From: Methylococcus sp.
GTDB taxonomy: Bacteria > Pseudomonadota > Gammaproteobacteria > Methylococcales > Methylococcaceae
DNA: 36,257 bases
Direction: 5' to 3'
NCBI GenBank assembly: GCA_007280285.1
Contig: QYQA01000072.1
Location: forward strand, 1-36,257
Positions 1-8,626 of this stretch are shown here, in pieces. The notes beneath the pieces were generated by a model. That model saw nothing but the letters and a program-made list of their open reading frames with translations. It ran no database searches and was not told the origin of the DNA. The position numbers and the translations under genes are program-made. Each line of letters begins with the position of its first letter. Positions within the stretch are counted from its first letter, which is position 1.

Positions 1-8
1 AAGACAAT

Positions 9-40
9 AAAAAAGGCTAGGCATTTCTACCTAACCCTTT
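9..40 (-). terminator. Rho-independent terminator of the tRNA operon
   Basis: Read on the minus strand just after the tRNA-Lys CCA end, a 7-bp stem (GGTTAGG / CCTAGCC, one G-T pair) closes an 8-nt loop and is followed by a run of six T. The position directly behind the last tRNA of the operon supports it. Confidence 0.8.
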
Positions 41-48
41 GATTTTAT

Positions 49-124
49 TGGTGGGCCGTGAAAGGCTCGAACTTTCGACCTATGGATTAAGAGTCCACTG
101 CTCTACCAACTGAGCTAACGGCCC
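49..124 (-). tRNA. tRNA-Lys (anticodon CTT)
   Basis: The reverse complement folds as a full cloverleaf of 76 nt with an encoded CCA end. The acceptor stem starts GGGCCGT, the D-arm carries TAGCTCAGTTGGTAGAGC, and the T-arm has GTTCGAGCC. The anticodon stem GTGGA/TCCAT holds the loop CTCTTAA, which places CTT at 34-36 (reads AAG). It is the last of three tRNAs in one minus-strand operon. Confidence 0.96.
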
Positions 125-152
125 GAAAACTTGTTACACCCGTCGGATCGGG

Positions 153-229
153 TGGGGTGACTGACGGGGCTCGAACCCGCGACAACAGGAATCACAATCC
201 TGGACTCTACCAACTGAGCTACAGTCACC
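153..229 (-). tRNA. tRNA-His (anticodon GTG)
   Basis: The reverse complement gives GTGACTG acceptor, a TAGCTCAGTTGGTAGAG D-arm, anticodon loop TTGTGAT (GTG), a GTTCGAGCC T-arm and an encoded CCA. The coordinates include the templated G(-1) that pairs with C73, the hallmark of tRNA-His. It is the middle gene of the Arg-His-Lys operon. Confidence 0.96.
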
Positions 230-249
230 ATCGATACTCATTTTGATGG

Positions 250-326
250 TGGCGCGCTTGGCAGGACTCGAACCTGCGACCCTCGGCTTAGAAGGCCGAT
301 GCTCTATCCAGCTGAGCTACAAGCGC
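250..326 (-). tRNA. tRNA-Arg (anticodon TCT)
   Basis: The reverse complement is a 77-nt cloverleaf with acceptor GCGCTTG/CAAGCGC, anticodon stem TCGGC/GCCGA, loop CTTCTAA (anticodon TCT, reads AGA), T-arm GTTCGAGTC and an encoded CCA. It is the promoter-proximal tRNA of the operon. Confidence 0.96.
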
Positions 327-341
327 TTGGTCGGGGTAGAG

Positions 342-369
342 AAATTAACCCCCTACAGTCTTCTCTCAA
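342..369 (-). promoter_or_regulatory. Probable promoter of the tRNA operon
   Basis: On the minus strand, TTGAGA (364-369) and TAATTT (342-347) are separated by 16 bp and lie 15 nt ahead of the tRNA-Arg 5' end. The segment from about 370 to 520, beyond fchA's stop, holds no other gene that I can support. Confidence 0.4.
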
Positions 370-520
370 AGCAGAAGTGCTACCAGATTCGCAAATAGCT
401 CTGAGCACTGACCGCTCCGAGAAAGCCGCTGGGCGTACCATCAAGCCTTGAAATTCTACTGAGATTTACTGCAGGGGTCAATCCAGAATGTATGACTCGA
501 TCGTTACATTCCCCCTTTTT

Positions 521-1144
521 TCACAATTTCTGAAGCACCAACTGATAAATCGAATGGGTTTCCTGATCCATGCCGGCCATGAGCCTATCCAGCTCCAGAA
601 GGGACTCACGGACAAAATCGCTGTCTTTGATGCTTCCCGTATTCACCCGAACATTCAGAGCAGAACTTCTAAGGGCCGCAAACGCGGTAAGGGCGGCAAC
701 ACCCGCATCCGTCGCGACATTGGTGTTGCCTCGTTCGGCGACCAGACGACTGAGTTCGATCACCCGTCTTGAGGCCTTCGCACAATCTAAAGGCACTCGC
801 GTAGCCCCCTTAAGCGCCCACTGGATGGCCACACTTCGTTTCACCTTATCCTCATCCGTGGCTTTTGGAAGGCTGTAGGCCGCCATGACCGCATCAAACG
901 CCTCAACATCAGCCCGTATGAAATTAAGAAGAGTGCTTCTTAATGCCTCGACCTCAAGAAGAACAGCCTCCATTTCCTCAGAAACTGCCTCATAGTGGAC
1001 CTTGCCGAGGGTCAAATGACAGACCATCGCGACCAGAGCCGCCCCCATCGCCCCCATGATGGCGACGACACTGCCACCCCCCGGGGTCGGCGAACGGCTT
1101 GCAAGGGTTTCCAAAAACTGTTCAATAGATGCGTCTTTGATCAT
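521..1144 (-). CDS. fchA: Methenyltetrahydrofolate cyclohydrolase
   Basis: A 207-aa cytosolic enzyme of the FchA family. It converts methenyl-H4F to 10-formyl-H4F in the tetrahydrofolate C1 branch of methylotrophs. The whole length resembles the Methylobacterium FchA as I remember it. The N-terminus has SPTPGGGSV followed by IMGAMGAALVAMVCHLTLGK, and the later DVEAFDAVM and SSALNVRVNTGSI segments are also family-typical. The length matches the usual 205-210 aa. It is divergent from mtdA, which makes its substrate, across a 167-bp gap. The ATG start has only a weak ribosome site, but a perfect TATAAT lies about 36 nt upstream. Related formiminotransferase-cyclodeaminase (FTCD-C) enzymes share the fold; the mtdA neighbour favours FchA. 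Confidence 0.93.
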   Translation of the reverse strand: MIKDASIEQFLETLASRSPTPGGGSVVAIMGAMGAALVAMVCHLTLGKVHYEAVSEEMEAVLLEVEALRSTLLNFIRADVEAFDAVMAAYSLPKATDEDKVKRSVAIQWALKGATRVPLDCAKASRRVIELSRLVAERGNTNVATDAGVAALTAFAALRSSALNVRVNTGSIKDSDFVRESLLELDRLMAGMDQETHSIYQLVLQKL

Positions 1145-1179
1145 TCGGATGGGTTAGAGAGAGTGTTTAACAAGGCGCA

Positions 1180-1185
1180 ATTATA
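1180..1185 (-). promoter_or_regulatory. -10 element of fchA promoter
   Basis: A perfect TATAAT reads on the minus strand about 36 nt upstream of the fchA start. No good -35 box is visible at 16-18 bp, so an activator may be needed. Confidence 0.4.
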
Positions 1186-1230
1186 GAGCCTCTCTCGTAC
1201 CTCGCAGCATTTGCGACTCCGGCCTCCCTG

Positions 1231-1259
1231 TTGTAACGTGTGCTCTTGTCTTTTATCTT
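1231..1259 (+). promoter_or_regulatory. Probable mtdA promoter
   Basis: TTGTAA (1231-1236) and TATCTT (1254-1259) are separated by exactly 17 bp and lie about 50 nt ahead of the mtdA ATG. The element points away from the fchA -10 box, so the two genes share a divergent control region. Confidence 0.5.
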
Positions 1260-1311
1260 GGCGTCGCCACACCAGAAATTACTGTCATGACGTCTCAAAA
1301 GTACGTTCACC

Positions 1312-2172
1312 ATGAAGAAACTCCTGTTCCAATTTGATACCGACCTTTCCCCTTCCGTCTTTGATTCGGTGGTGGCTTACGATGGCGGCGCTGATCACGT
1401 CATTGGGCATGGAGGCCTGACTCCCGCCGGGGTCGGGACCTTAGTCGATGGCACCATCTTTACCCGAGCGCCTAAAGACAAAAAAAACACCGCGATCTTT
1501 GTGGGCGGCAGCGATATGCAAGCGGGCGAAGCGCTCTTCAAGGCCGTGAAGTCAAGATTCTTTGGAGATTTCAGGGTCTCAATCATGCTGGACAGCAATG
1601 GCAGCAATACCACCGCCGCAGCAGCTATCGCCAAACTCATGACCAGCGGATCCATCCGGAATCAACGGGCCGTCGTCCTAGCGGGCACGGGGCCTGTCGG
1701 TCAACGAGCCGCCTTCATGCTGGCCAAAGAAGGCGCCAGCGAGGTCATCATCACCAGCCGCCAACAGTCACGCGCTGAGACGGTCGCAAAACAAATCCAG
1801 CAACGTTTTGATGTCGAGGTGATCCCCGTAGAAGCCTTCGATGCCGAGGCACGGGCTCGGATCATCGAAGAGGCCGACATCGTCGTTGCCACCGGCGCGA
1901 CCGGCGTCGAACTGATTCGAGGGGAGCACTGGCAATCCCTTCAGCGACTCAAAATGATCGCCGATGCCAATGCCACCCCGCCTTTGGGAATCGGTGGGGT
2001 AGACATGATGGATCGAGGAACAAAACGCTTCGGGGCTCTGGCTTGGGGCGCCATTGGCTTTGGCACACTCAAACTATCCCTTCATCGGGCCTGTATCGGG
2101 CGTCTTTTTGAATCCAATGACCGCGTGCTCGACGCCGAAGAAATCTTCGAGATTGCTAAAACAATGGCCTGA
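1312..2172 (+). CDS. mtdA: NADP-dependent methylene-H4F / methylene-H4MPT dehydrogenase
   Basis: A 286-aa cytosolic dehydrogenase that oxidises methylene-tetrahydrofolate (or methylene-H4MPT) to the methenyl form with NADP. The N-terminus KKLLFQFDTD is the signature start of MtdA. It is followed by the substrate-side segment MLDSNGSNTTAAAA, the Rossmann motif VLAGTGPVGQRAA near residue 124, and the C-terminal FGTLKLSLHRACIGRLFES and DAEEI blocks. Length equals the family norm (about 288). These features separate it from MtdB and from FolD. fchA, the next step, is divergent upstream; ispG follows 115 bp later and is probably transcribed separately or by read-through. The ribosome site is weak. 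The presence of MtdA is a strong methylotrophy marker. Confidence 0.96.
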   Translation: MKKLLFQFDTDLSPSVFDSVVAYDGGADHVIGHGGLTPAGVGTLVDGTIFTRAPKDKKNTAIFVGGSDMQAGEALFKAVKSRFFGDFRVSIMLDSNGSNTTAAAAIAKLMTSGSIRNQRAVVLAGTGPVGQRAAFMLAKEGASEVIITSRQQSRAETVAKQIQQRFDVEVIPVEAFDAEARARIIEEADIVVATGATGVELIRGEHWQSLQRLKMIADANATPPLGIGGVDMMDRGTKRFGALAWGAIGFGTLKLSLHRACIGRLFESNDRVLDAEEIFEIAKTMA

Positions 2173-2287
2173 GGGACCGCCTTATTGCAGACAAAAATCC
2201 CAGGAAAACCGAGAGAGGTAACCCGTAAGCCTCCCTTTCGCGCTAAAATTATAGGTGTCGTCTCTCTCCTTATTCAGGCTTCCTATC

Positions 2288-3520
2288 ATGATTGATCGCA
2301 AGAAAACTGTCGGCGTTAAAGTGGGTGATGTCCAGATCGGCGGTGGCGCCCCTATCGTGGTCCAGTCCATGACCAATACTGACACTGCCGACATCGCCGG
2401 GACGGTTCAGCAAATTTACGAACTGGCTAGAGCAGGCTCTGAACTGGTCCGGGTGACCGTCAACAACGAGGCCTCGGCGGAGGCCGTTCCTTATATTCGC
2501 GACCAATTGGCCGCAAAAGGCTGCACGGTCCCCATCATCGGTGACTTTCATTTCAACGGCCACAAGCTGCTTGAAAAATTTCCGGCCTGCGCCGAAGCGC
2601 TGGGAAAATATCGGATCAATCCCGGCAATGTGGGTCGTGGCTCAAAACGTGATCCGCAGTTTGCCCAAATGATTGAATTTGCCTGCCGTTTCGACAAGCC
2701 GGTACGGATCGGTGTGAACTGGGGAAGCCTCGACCCGTCGGTTCTTGCTCGCCTCCTCGATGAGAATGCGGAGTTACAGAGCCCACTCCCTCTCGAAGTG
2801 GTCATGCGGGAAGCCGTCATCACTTCCGCCCTTGAAAGTGCGCACAAGGCGATTGAACTTGGGCTTCCCAAGGAGCGCATCGTGATTTCCTGCAAGCTTA
2901 GCCGAGTCCAGGAGTTGATTGCTGTCTATCAGATCCTTGCAGCGCGCTGCGACTTTGCGCTCCATCTCGGCCTCACCGAGGCCGGCATGGGATCCAAAGG
3001 GATCGTCGCCTCAACGGCTGCTCTCGGGGTCCTTCTGCAACAAGGCATCGGCGACACGATCCGGGTTTCACTGACGCCGGAACCTATCCTAAACGATCGG
3101 ACATTGGAAGTTATCGTGGCGCAGGAAATCCTTCAGACCATGGGTCTTCGCTCATTTTTGCCATTGGTTACCGCTTGCCCTGGCTGCGGCAGGACCACCA
3201 GCACCTACTTCCAGCAGCTCGCTCAGGATATTCAAAGCCATATTCGTCACAAAATGCCGGAATGGAAGCAGCGCTATCACGGTGTTGAAGACATGCAGGT
3301 TGCGGTGATGGGGTGTGTGGTGAATGGACCTGGTGAGAGCAAGCATTCCCACATCGGCATCAGCCTCCCTGGAACCGGTGAAGATCCTGTGGCACCGGTC
3401 TACGAGGATGGCGTCAAGACGGTCACCCTCAAGGGGGACCGGATCGCCGAGGAATTCCAAACGATGGTCGAAGCCTACATTGACAGCCATTACGGCAAGA
3501 AGGACAGCCACGCCCACTGA
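2288..3520 (+). CDS. ispG: 4-hydroxy-3-methylbut-2-enyl diphosphate synthase (IspG/GcpE)
   Basis: A 410-aa [4Fe-4S] reductase that makes HMBPP from MEcPP in the non-mevalonate isoprenoid pathway. The N-terminal TIM barrel begins [20 protein letters not shown] and contains IGDFHFNG and RINPGN. The C-terminal cluster domain has CPGCGRT and [10 protein letters not shown], supplying the three Cys ligands. I chose ATG at 2288 because homologues begin close to the VGDVQIG block; an in-frame GTG at 2255 would add 11 residues without support. It is on the same strand as mtdA, 115 bp downstream, but functionally unrelated. Confidence 0.95.
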   Translation: MIDRKKTVGVKVGDVQIGGGAPIVVQSMTNTDTADIAGTVQQIYELARAGSELVRVTVNNEASAEAVPYIRDQLAAKGCTVPIIGDFHFNGHKLLEKFPACAEALGKYRINPGNVGRGSKRDPQFAQMIEFACRFDKPVRIGVNWGSLDPSVLARLLDENAELQSPLPLEVVMREAVITSALESAHKAIELGLPKERIVISCKLSRVQELIAVYQILAARCDFALHLGLTEAGMGSKGIVASTAALGVLLQQGIGDTIRVSLTPEPILNDRTLEVIVAQEILQTMGLRSFLPLVTACPGCGRTTSTYFQQLAQDIQSHIRHKMPEWKQRYHGVEDMQVAVMGCVVNGPGESKHSHIGISLPGTGEDPVAPVYEDGVKTVTLKGDRIAEEFQTMVEAYIDSHYGKKDSHAH

Positions 3521-3653
3521 TCCCGTGGAGAGGGTACTCATTATTCGGTGGCGCTCTTTGAAGGCCTCCGACGGAATGAGAAACACCCGTTGACTCGCAG
3601 CAACCGCCCATCACCGCTGCTGATCTGTCATCACTCACCCATTTTCATCAACA

Positions 3654-3681
3654 CCCCTGAGGAGATGGTTTGGCTCAGGGG
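3654..3681 (+). other. Hairpin before the L,D-transpeptidase gene
   Basis: CCCCTGA and TCAGGGG form a perfect 7-bp stem around a 14-nt loop. There is no proper T-run behind it, so it may be a weak ispG terminator or a leader structure for the next gene, whose ribosome site follows within 20 nt. Confidence 0.4.
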
Positions 3682-3705
3682 CATCGTTTATTTGAGGAGC
3701 TCCCT

Positions 3706-4563
3706 ATGTTGACCGCAACCAGAATCCTGACCTGGTTCATCATCGCTGCCTGGCTGACAGGCTGCGCCACCGAACCTGAAGCTCCGATTGCATCAACCCC
3801 CTCCCCCCCTTCCTCAAAGAAAAAACAGCGCCACTACCTCCATATTCCACCGGATACAGCGATTTCACCGCAATACAAGTTCCCAAAGTCAGCCAGATCC
3901 ATTGATGAAACTCTTTATACCTTTGCCCCCGCGGCGATCGATCAACTGAAGCCCTACTTTAAAAAAGCCGGAATGTCCTACCCCCCCAGGGAAATTGTTC
4001 TGATTGCCATCAAGGACGAAAAGAAGATGGAGCTCTGGGCACGTAACTTTGGCCCCTTCAAGCTGATCCGCCCCTACAGCATCAGGGCAGCAAGCGGCAT
4101 GCGGGGACCCAAGCTAAAACAGGGGGATCGCCAGGTGCCGGAAGGGATTTATCACATTTCAAGACTCAACCCAAACAGCAACTATCACCTGTCTATGAAG
4201 GTCGATTACCCCAATGACTTTGATCGCGAACATGCCGAGGTAGATGGCCGTTCAGACCTCGGCGGGGACATCTTCATTCATGGCAAGAGTGTTTCTGCAG
4301 GCTGCCTCGCCATGGGCGATGACGCGATCGAAGAGCTCTTCGTTCTCGCAGCGCACGTGGGCACGGATAACATCAAGGTGGTCATCGCGCCAAGTGACCC
4401 GAGACTTCGCCCACTCGACACCTCGCACCACAGCCTCCCTGACTGGACCAGCGAACTCTATGATCAGGTCACCCGCGAAATCTTTATGATCACCCAAGCA
4501 AAGCCCCCGGTAAAACTAGCCCACACCTCTGCCTCTCACCCCATCTATCGCCCGGCCAATTAA
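3706..4563 (+). CDS. YafK-type L,D-transpeptidase-family lipoprotein
   Basis: A 285-aa predicted lipoprotein. The start at 3706 is set by a GAGGAG ribosome site and gives a signal peptide ending in the lipobox LTGC (Cys20), followed by a Pro/Ser/Lys-rich linker to about residue 45. The YkuD catalytic signature HGKSVSAGC is present with His192 and Cys200, preceded by PEGIYHISRLNPNSNYHLS, which is typical of the YafK/DpaA branch. Family members act on peptidoglycan in the periplasm, forming L,D-crosslinks or, for DpaA, cutting the Lpp-peptidoglycan link; which applies here cannot be told. Neighbours give no further clue. The longer frame back to 3670 has no signal peptide at its start. Confidence 0.85.
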   Translation: MLTATRILTWFIIAAWLTGCATEPEAPIASTPSPPSSKKKQRHYLHIPPDTAISPQYKFPKSARSIDETLYTFAPAAIDQLKPYFKKAGMSYPPREIVLIAIKDEKKMELWARNFGPFKLIRPYSIRAASGMRGPKLKQGDRQVPEGIYHISRLNPNSNYHLSMKVDYPNDFDREHAEVDGRSDLGGDIFIHGKSVSAGCLAMGDDAIEELFVLAAHVGTDNIKVVIAPSDPRLRPLDTSHHSLPDWTSELYDQVTREIFMITQAKPPVKLAHTSASHPIYRPAN

Positions 4564-4591
4564 GGAAAAGGGCCTACAGGGGCCGTGAACC

Positions 4592-4643
4592 ATGCCTCCT
4601 TCCTGATGTCGTATCCACCTAGGGTGGTGGCATGATGAGGCAT
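4592..4643 (+). other. Nested inverted repeats in the leader of the TldD/TldE-like operon
   Basis: An outer 7-bp stem (ATGCCTC at 4592-4598 with GAGGCAT at 4637-4643) encloses an inner hairpin CCACC-TAG-GGTGG (4615-4627). It lies about 100 nt before the GTG start of the next gene. A second small hairpin, GGCC-6 nt-GGCC, is at 4571-4584. I match it to no known riboswitch. Confidence 0.4.
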
Positions 4644-4739
4644 CTCCCGAACGACAAAGCTTGACCTTCAAGGGGGATGATCATTGCCCTTGCGATCGAC
4701 CCCCCCTCAACAATGAAACACTGCCTCTGGAGGTATCGC

Positions 4740-6269
4740 GTGAGTGATTCTATAAAGCCCGAATCAAATCCTCTCCCCGCCAGAAGACAGGACGTCAATG
4801 CACCCACACTCCTGATCACCCCTCAACGGCCACGGTTTGATCCTGAAAAGGCACTGAATCTCATCCAAAAGGAGGCCGAGTGGGTGGGGCTTCGATGGGT
4901 GACAGAAACCAACCAGCGACGTTCAGCCCGAAACGGGCAGCCTGAAAATAATGGGGCACACTTTTCCTGTGGCGTGATGATTGAAGCTCTGATCGATGGC
5001 CATATCGCTTATGCCGGGACCAGCGATCTTTCAGACCAAGGCCTATTAAGGGCCGCTCAAAACGCGGCCCTAAAGGCCAAAGAGATGACGGCAACTAAAG
5101 TCTACGCAGCAAGCCTCAAGGAACGTCCGACATCGGTTGGGCATTATGAAGGTCCCAAGGGACGCTGGCTGGATAGCGAGACCTTAGCGGCGCTCTCCGA
5201 ACACCTCATCGAATGCACACGCCGCCTCAAAGTCTCAGAGGCCATCGTGACCGCCGTTGCCGAGGTGAGTCTGATCGAATCAGAAGTCTGGTACCTCACC
5301 AGCAGTGGAACGAACATTCAGCAGCGGCAGTTCATGACCGGCCAACACTTTGGTGCCATTGCCCAAGGTTTAGGCGATACCCAGCAGCGTTCGCTCAACG
5401 GCCCGACCGCCCGCTGCCAACAAGGGGGGCTTGAAGCCTTTGACTGGGACCAGCTGGAGGCAGCGTGTGAAAGCGTGGGTGAACAAGCCCTGGCCCTGCT
5501 GAAAGCCGATAACTGCCCAACCGAGACACTGGATCTGATCCTCGCCGCCGACCAAATGCTGCTTCAGATCCATGAATCGATCGGCCATCCCCTTGAACTT
5601 GACCGCATTCTCGGTGATGAGCGCAACTATGCCGGTTGGAGTTTTGTGCGGCCGTCGGATTTTGGTTCGCTGCAATACGGCAGCCCCCTGATGAATGTGA
5701 CCTTTGATCCTGCCTACCCCGGCGAATTCGCCTCCTACCGATTTGATGATGGCGGAGCACCCGCCACTCGCGAGTTCCTTATTAAGGAAGGGCTTCTGGT
5801 CAGGGGACTCGGCGGCCTTGAAAGCCAGCAGCGGCTTGGAGTTCAGGGGGTGTCGAACTTCAGATCTTCGAGCTGGAACCGCGCTCCCATCGACCGCATG
5901 GCTAACATCAATCTGGAGCCAGGACCTACCCCCCTAAACGACATGATCCAACACGTCGAGCGCGGCATCTTGATGGAGGCCAACCGTTCCTGGTCGATTG
6001 ATGATGTTCGCAATAAATTCCAATTCGGCTGCGAAATAGGACATTTGATCGAGCAGGGGCGAATAACCAAAATACTTAAAAACCCCAACTATCGCGGCGT
6101 GACCGTCCCCTTCTGGCGTGCCCTCGCCGCCGTCGGCGATGTCACGACCCGCGGTCATTTTGGCACCCCCTATTGCGGCAAAGGAGAACCTCATCAGATG
6201 ATTCGCGTGGGACACGCCTCACCAGCGTGCCTCTTCCGGGACATCGAGGTCTTCGGAGGTGACTCATGA
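4740..6269 (+). CDS. TldD-like metalloprotease subunit
   Basis: A 509-aa protein of the TldD/PmbA family. The zinc motif HExxxH is intact (HESIGH, His278, Glu279, His282), and the C-terminal Cys in YCGKGEP (Cys479) matches the third zinc ligand of E. coli TldD. I chose GTG at 4740 because a GGAGG ribosome site lies 6 nt before it; the frame continues upstream without such a site. The next gene overlaps by 4 nt (ATGA) and encodes the partner lacking the metal motif, so they are translationally coupled and probably form the TldD:TldE heterodimer. Family members degrade unfolded peptides, mature microcin B17 and remove leaders of other modified peptides; the natural substrate here is unknown, and no precursor peptide is visible nearby. 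Confidence 0.85.
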   Translation: MSDSIKPESNPLPARRQDVNAPTLLITPQRPRFDPEKALNLIQKEAEWVGLRWVTETNQRRSARNGQPENNGAHFSCGVMIEALIDGHIAYAGTSDLSDQGLLRAAQNAALKAKEMTATKVYAASLKERPTSVGHYEGPKGRWLDSETLAALSEHLIECTRRLKVSEAIVTAVAEVSLIESEVWYLTSSGTNIQQRQFMTGQHFGAIAQGLGDTQQRSLNGPTARCQQGGLEAFDWDQLEAACESVGEQALALLKADNCPTETLDLILAADQMLLQIHESIGHPLELDRILGDERNYAGWSFVRPSDFGSLQYGSPLMNVTFDPAYPGEFASYRFDDGGAPATREFLIKEGLLVRGLGGLESQQRLGVQGVSNFRSSSWNRAPIDRMANINLEPGPTPLNDMIQHVERGILMEANRSWSIDDVRNKFQFGCEIGHLIEQGRITKILKNPNYRGVTVPFWRALAAVGDVTTRGHFGTPYCGKGEPHQMIRVGHASPACLFRDIEVFGGDS

Positions 6270-7621
6270 AGACCCTGGAGGCCCATCGCGAGAACTTCAA
6301 AGCGCTCTCAGAACGCCTCTATTCATCGCTGCATCAGAGTGAATCGATGACCCTGCAACTCGCATTTGAAGATCAGGATTACCTCAGATTCAATCAAAGC
6401 AAGGTTCGACAAATCACGCATGTCGAGCAAGCGCGCCTCTGCATGCGCTTTCAATCGAACGGTCGACGGGTGGTCTTCAGCCTGGATCTCTCTGGTGACC
6501 TTCATGTCGATACCCGCTCCCTGATAAGCCTCGTAGCCCGAGCCAAAGAGGAAGTGAGAGTCCTTCCAGAGGATCCCTTTCTCTGTCCTTTCGAAAACCA
6601 TGGGGAACACCACGAACATCACGCGGGTTCCCTGCCCCCCCTTGCTGAACTGTTGGAGGCCATGGGATCTTATGAAGCGAAGCGCCTCGACCTTGCCGGT
6701 CTTTATGCGGGTGGCACACTGCTCCGGGCCACCAGCAATTCAGCAGGGCTTCATCAGTCATTTTCATCTGACAGTTTTTTTCTAGACTATTCGCTGTTCA
6801 CCCTCAATGCCGCAGGCGATCATAAGGCTGTCAAAGGCCTTTACAGCGGGCGGGCATGGTCAACGCCCGTCTTTCGCGAAAAAATGGCGGCCAGCGAGTC
6901 TGAGTTACCCGTGCTAAGGGCGGCCAACAAGCGGCTTGAACCGAGTCGCTACCGGGTCTTTTTTTCGCCGAAAGCCGTTGACGCCTTGATCGGTATGTTT
7001 TCATGGGGAGGGGTTAGCTATTCAGCCTATCGTCAAGGCGAATCAGCCCTTCAAAAATTGATGGCGGGGGAGGTTCGGCTGTCACCCCAATTTAGGCTAG
7101 AGGAGGATTTTGGGCTGTCTTTGATCCCCCGCTTTAATAGTCTCGGCGAGATCGCCCCGGCCTCTCTTCCTATCATTGCCCATGGCGACGTCAAGAATCT
7201 TTTGATCAGTTCAAGAACGGCCCGGGAATATGGCGTGACGGGCAACCAGGCGGATACGGGGGAAGCGCTTCGATCTCCCGTCATGGCCCCCGGCGACTTA
7301 TCGTCCTCCGACATTCTGGAGAGGCTTGGAACCGGCCTCTATGTGAGCAATCTCCATTACCTCAACTGGAGCGATCGCTTGAACGCCCGCTTCACGGGAA
7401 TGACCCGATACGCCTGTTTTTGGGTCGAAGACGGCCAGATCGCCGCCCCCATTCAGGATCTGCGGTTTGACGAAAGTCTTTTTACGCTCTTCGGGTCCGG
7501 CCTTGAAGCGGTCACAGAAGGCTCTGAGATCATCATGGCGACCGACACCTACCATCAACGCGCTCTGGGCGGAACGAAGGTTCCTGGGATGCTGGTCGAT
7601 GGGGTGCGATTCACGCTCTAA
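6266..7621 (+). CDS. TldE/PmbA-like partner of the TldD-like protease
   Basis: A 451-aa PmbA/TldE-family protein, the same length as E. coli PmbA (450). It lacks HExxxH, as expected of the non-catalytic subunit. The conserved middle segment YRVFFSPKAVDALIGMFSWG and the C-terminal GGTKVPGMLVDGVRF resemble the family's closing strand. Its ATG overlaps the stop of the TldD-like gene and has GGAGG just upstream. A His-rich patch (HGEHHEHH, near residue 112) is unusual and might bind metal. The pair ends the plus-strand run; the next gene is convergent 21 nt away. Confidence 0.83.
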   Translation: MKTLEAHRENFKALSERLYSSLHQSESMTLQLAFEDQDYLRFNQSKVRQITHVEQARLCMRFQSNGRRVVFSLDLSGDLHVDTRSLISLVARAKEEVRVLPEDPFLCPFENHGEHHEHHAGSLPPLAELLEAMGSYEAKRLDLAGLYAGGTLLRATSNSAGLHQSFSSDSFFLDYSLFTLNAAGDHKAVKGLYSGRAWSTPVFREKMAASESELPVLRAANKRLEPSRYRVFFSPKAVDALIGMFSWGGVSYSAYRQGESALQKLMAGEVRLSPQFRLEEDFGLSLIPRFNSLGEIAPASLPIIAHGDVKNLLISSRTAREYGVTGNQADTGEALRSPVMAPGDLSSSDILERLGTGLYVSNLHYLNWSDRLNARFTGMTRYACFWVEDGQIAAPIQDLRFDESLFTLFGSGLEAVTEGSEIIMATDTYHQRALGGTKVPGMLVDGVRFTL

Positions 7622-7642
7622 GCGCTCCTCGCACCAGGACCA

Positions 7643-8395
7643 CTAGAGATGCTTAATGCGACTCCAGCGTTCGGGCCAATGCGCCTCGTCCACCCACATC
7701 TGGGCAAGGGAGGTAAAGATCATGATGCTTGAAGCAAGGCTATAGCCAAACCCACCCAGCATCGTCAACCAAGCGAATGATGGAATATATTTAGTCAACC
7801 ACCAGGACAGGACGTCCAGAATCAAGAACGCAAACGGCGTCGAGATGAGGATCAGTTTCCACTTGGGCGGGTACTGGGCCATCGAGAAGATCCAGCCAAC
7901 AAAAAGGAAGATGAAAGAAATCCCAAAAAGGTGAATATGGGAGACTCGGGTCAGAGAAGCAATACTCGCCCCCTCATCGACCTCAGCGACCTTCTTAAGG
8001 TTCTCAAATTCCGTGAAATTGGGAATGGAGGCCCCAGGCCCGTGACAGCTGACACAATACTGTTGAACCAACGGCTGTATCTCGGCGGTATAGGCCTTAT
8101 TGCTGGCCCCATCGCGGGCCCATTGAATCATTTTAAAACGCACCTCATCTGGAGCCATCGGCTCCATCTGGCCATTCAGCATCGATTCGAGCTTAGATCC
8201 GCTGCGATTGCCGTAATAGCTGTAGATGATGTCGTTGATTGAAAGCCCTGGCTTACCGTCCGCTTTGCCATGCGTTTCCATGATCTGAAAACCCGCCATC
8301 ATCAGCCCAACGCCGATGACCATGAGGAAACCAGTAAAAAGAACCTTGTAGGCTGGCGGCAATTTCGACAGTGTCGTGACCTGGATCATAGACAA
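7643..8395 (-). CDS. Membrane-anchored c-type cytochrome with four predicted helices
   Basis: A 250-aa protein whose family I recognise only loosely. Predicted order: TM1 (about 18-38), a periplasmic segment containing one haem c site, CVSCH (about 138-142, in QQYCVSCHGPGAS), then three helices at about 165-187, 190-210 and 217-240. The segment before the second helix, SHIHLFGISFIF, has two His residues at the membrane edge that could be haem or metal ligands. The ATG is preceded by GGAGG. It stands alone, convergent with the TldE-like gene and divergent from the lipoprotein gene. Expected role: electron transfer at the cytoplasmic membrane; partner unknown. Confidence 0.75.
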   Translation of the reverse strand: MSMIQVTTLSKLPPAYKVLFTGFLMVIGVGLMMAGFQIMETHGKADGKPGLSINDIIYSYYGNRSGSKLESMLNGQMEPMAPDEVRFKMIQWARDGASNKAYTAEIQPLVQQYCVSCHGPGASIPNFTEFENLKKVAEVDEGASIASLTRVSHIHLFGISFIFLFVGWIFSMAQYPPKWKLILISTPFAFLILDVLSWWLTKYIPSFAWLTMLGGFGYSLASSIMIFTSLAQMWVDEAHWPERWSRIKHL

Positions 8396-8626
8396 AAACC
8401 TCCGCTGGAATGGGTCTCACAAAGCATGATTAGACATGATGAGTATGACGGTAAAACGATCCTTGCGCCATGGCTTTGGGGGGCCTCCCCATCAATTAAT
8501 AGAGAAGTTGACCCTGCCGAGCGCTCCTTAAAAACAAGGATCTCGCCATCGGGCGACCTAAGAGACCGGCGAAGGATTTCCACCGAGATAAAGCAATAGA
8601 CCCCGAATCATCCCACCAGGACCCTC

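Noticed and set aside
488-772. A 94-aa gene opposite fchA
   Set aside because: It is antisense to fchA, which has full family support; the shadow has no family resemblance or ribosome site.
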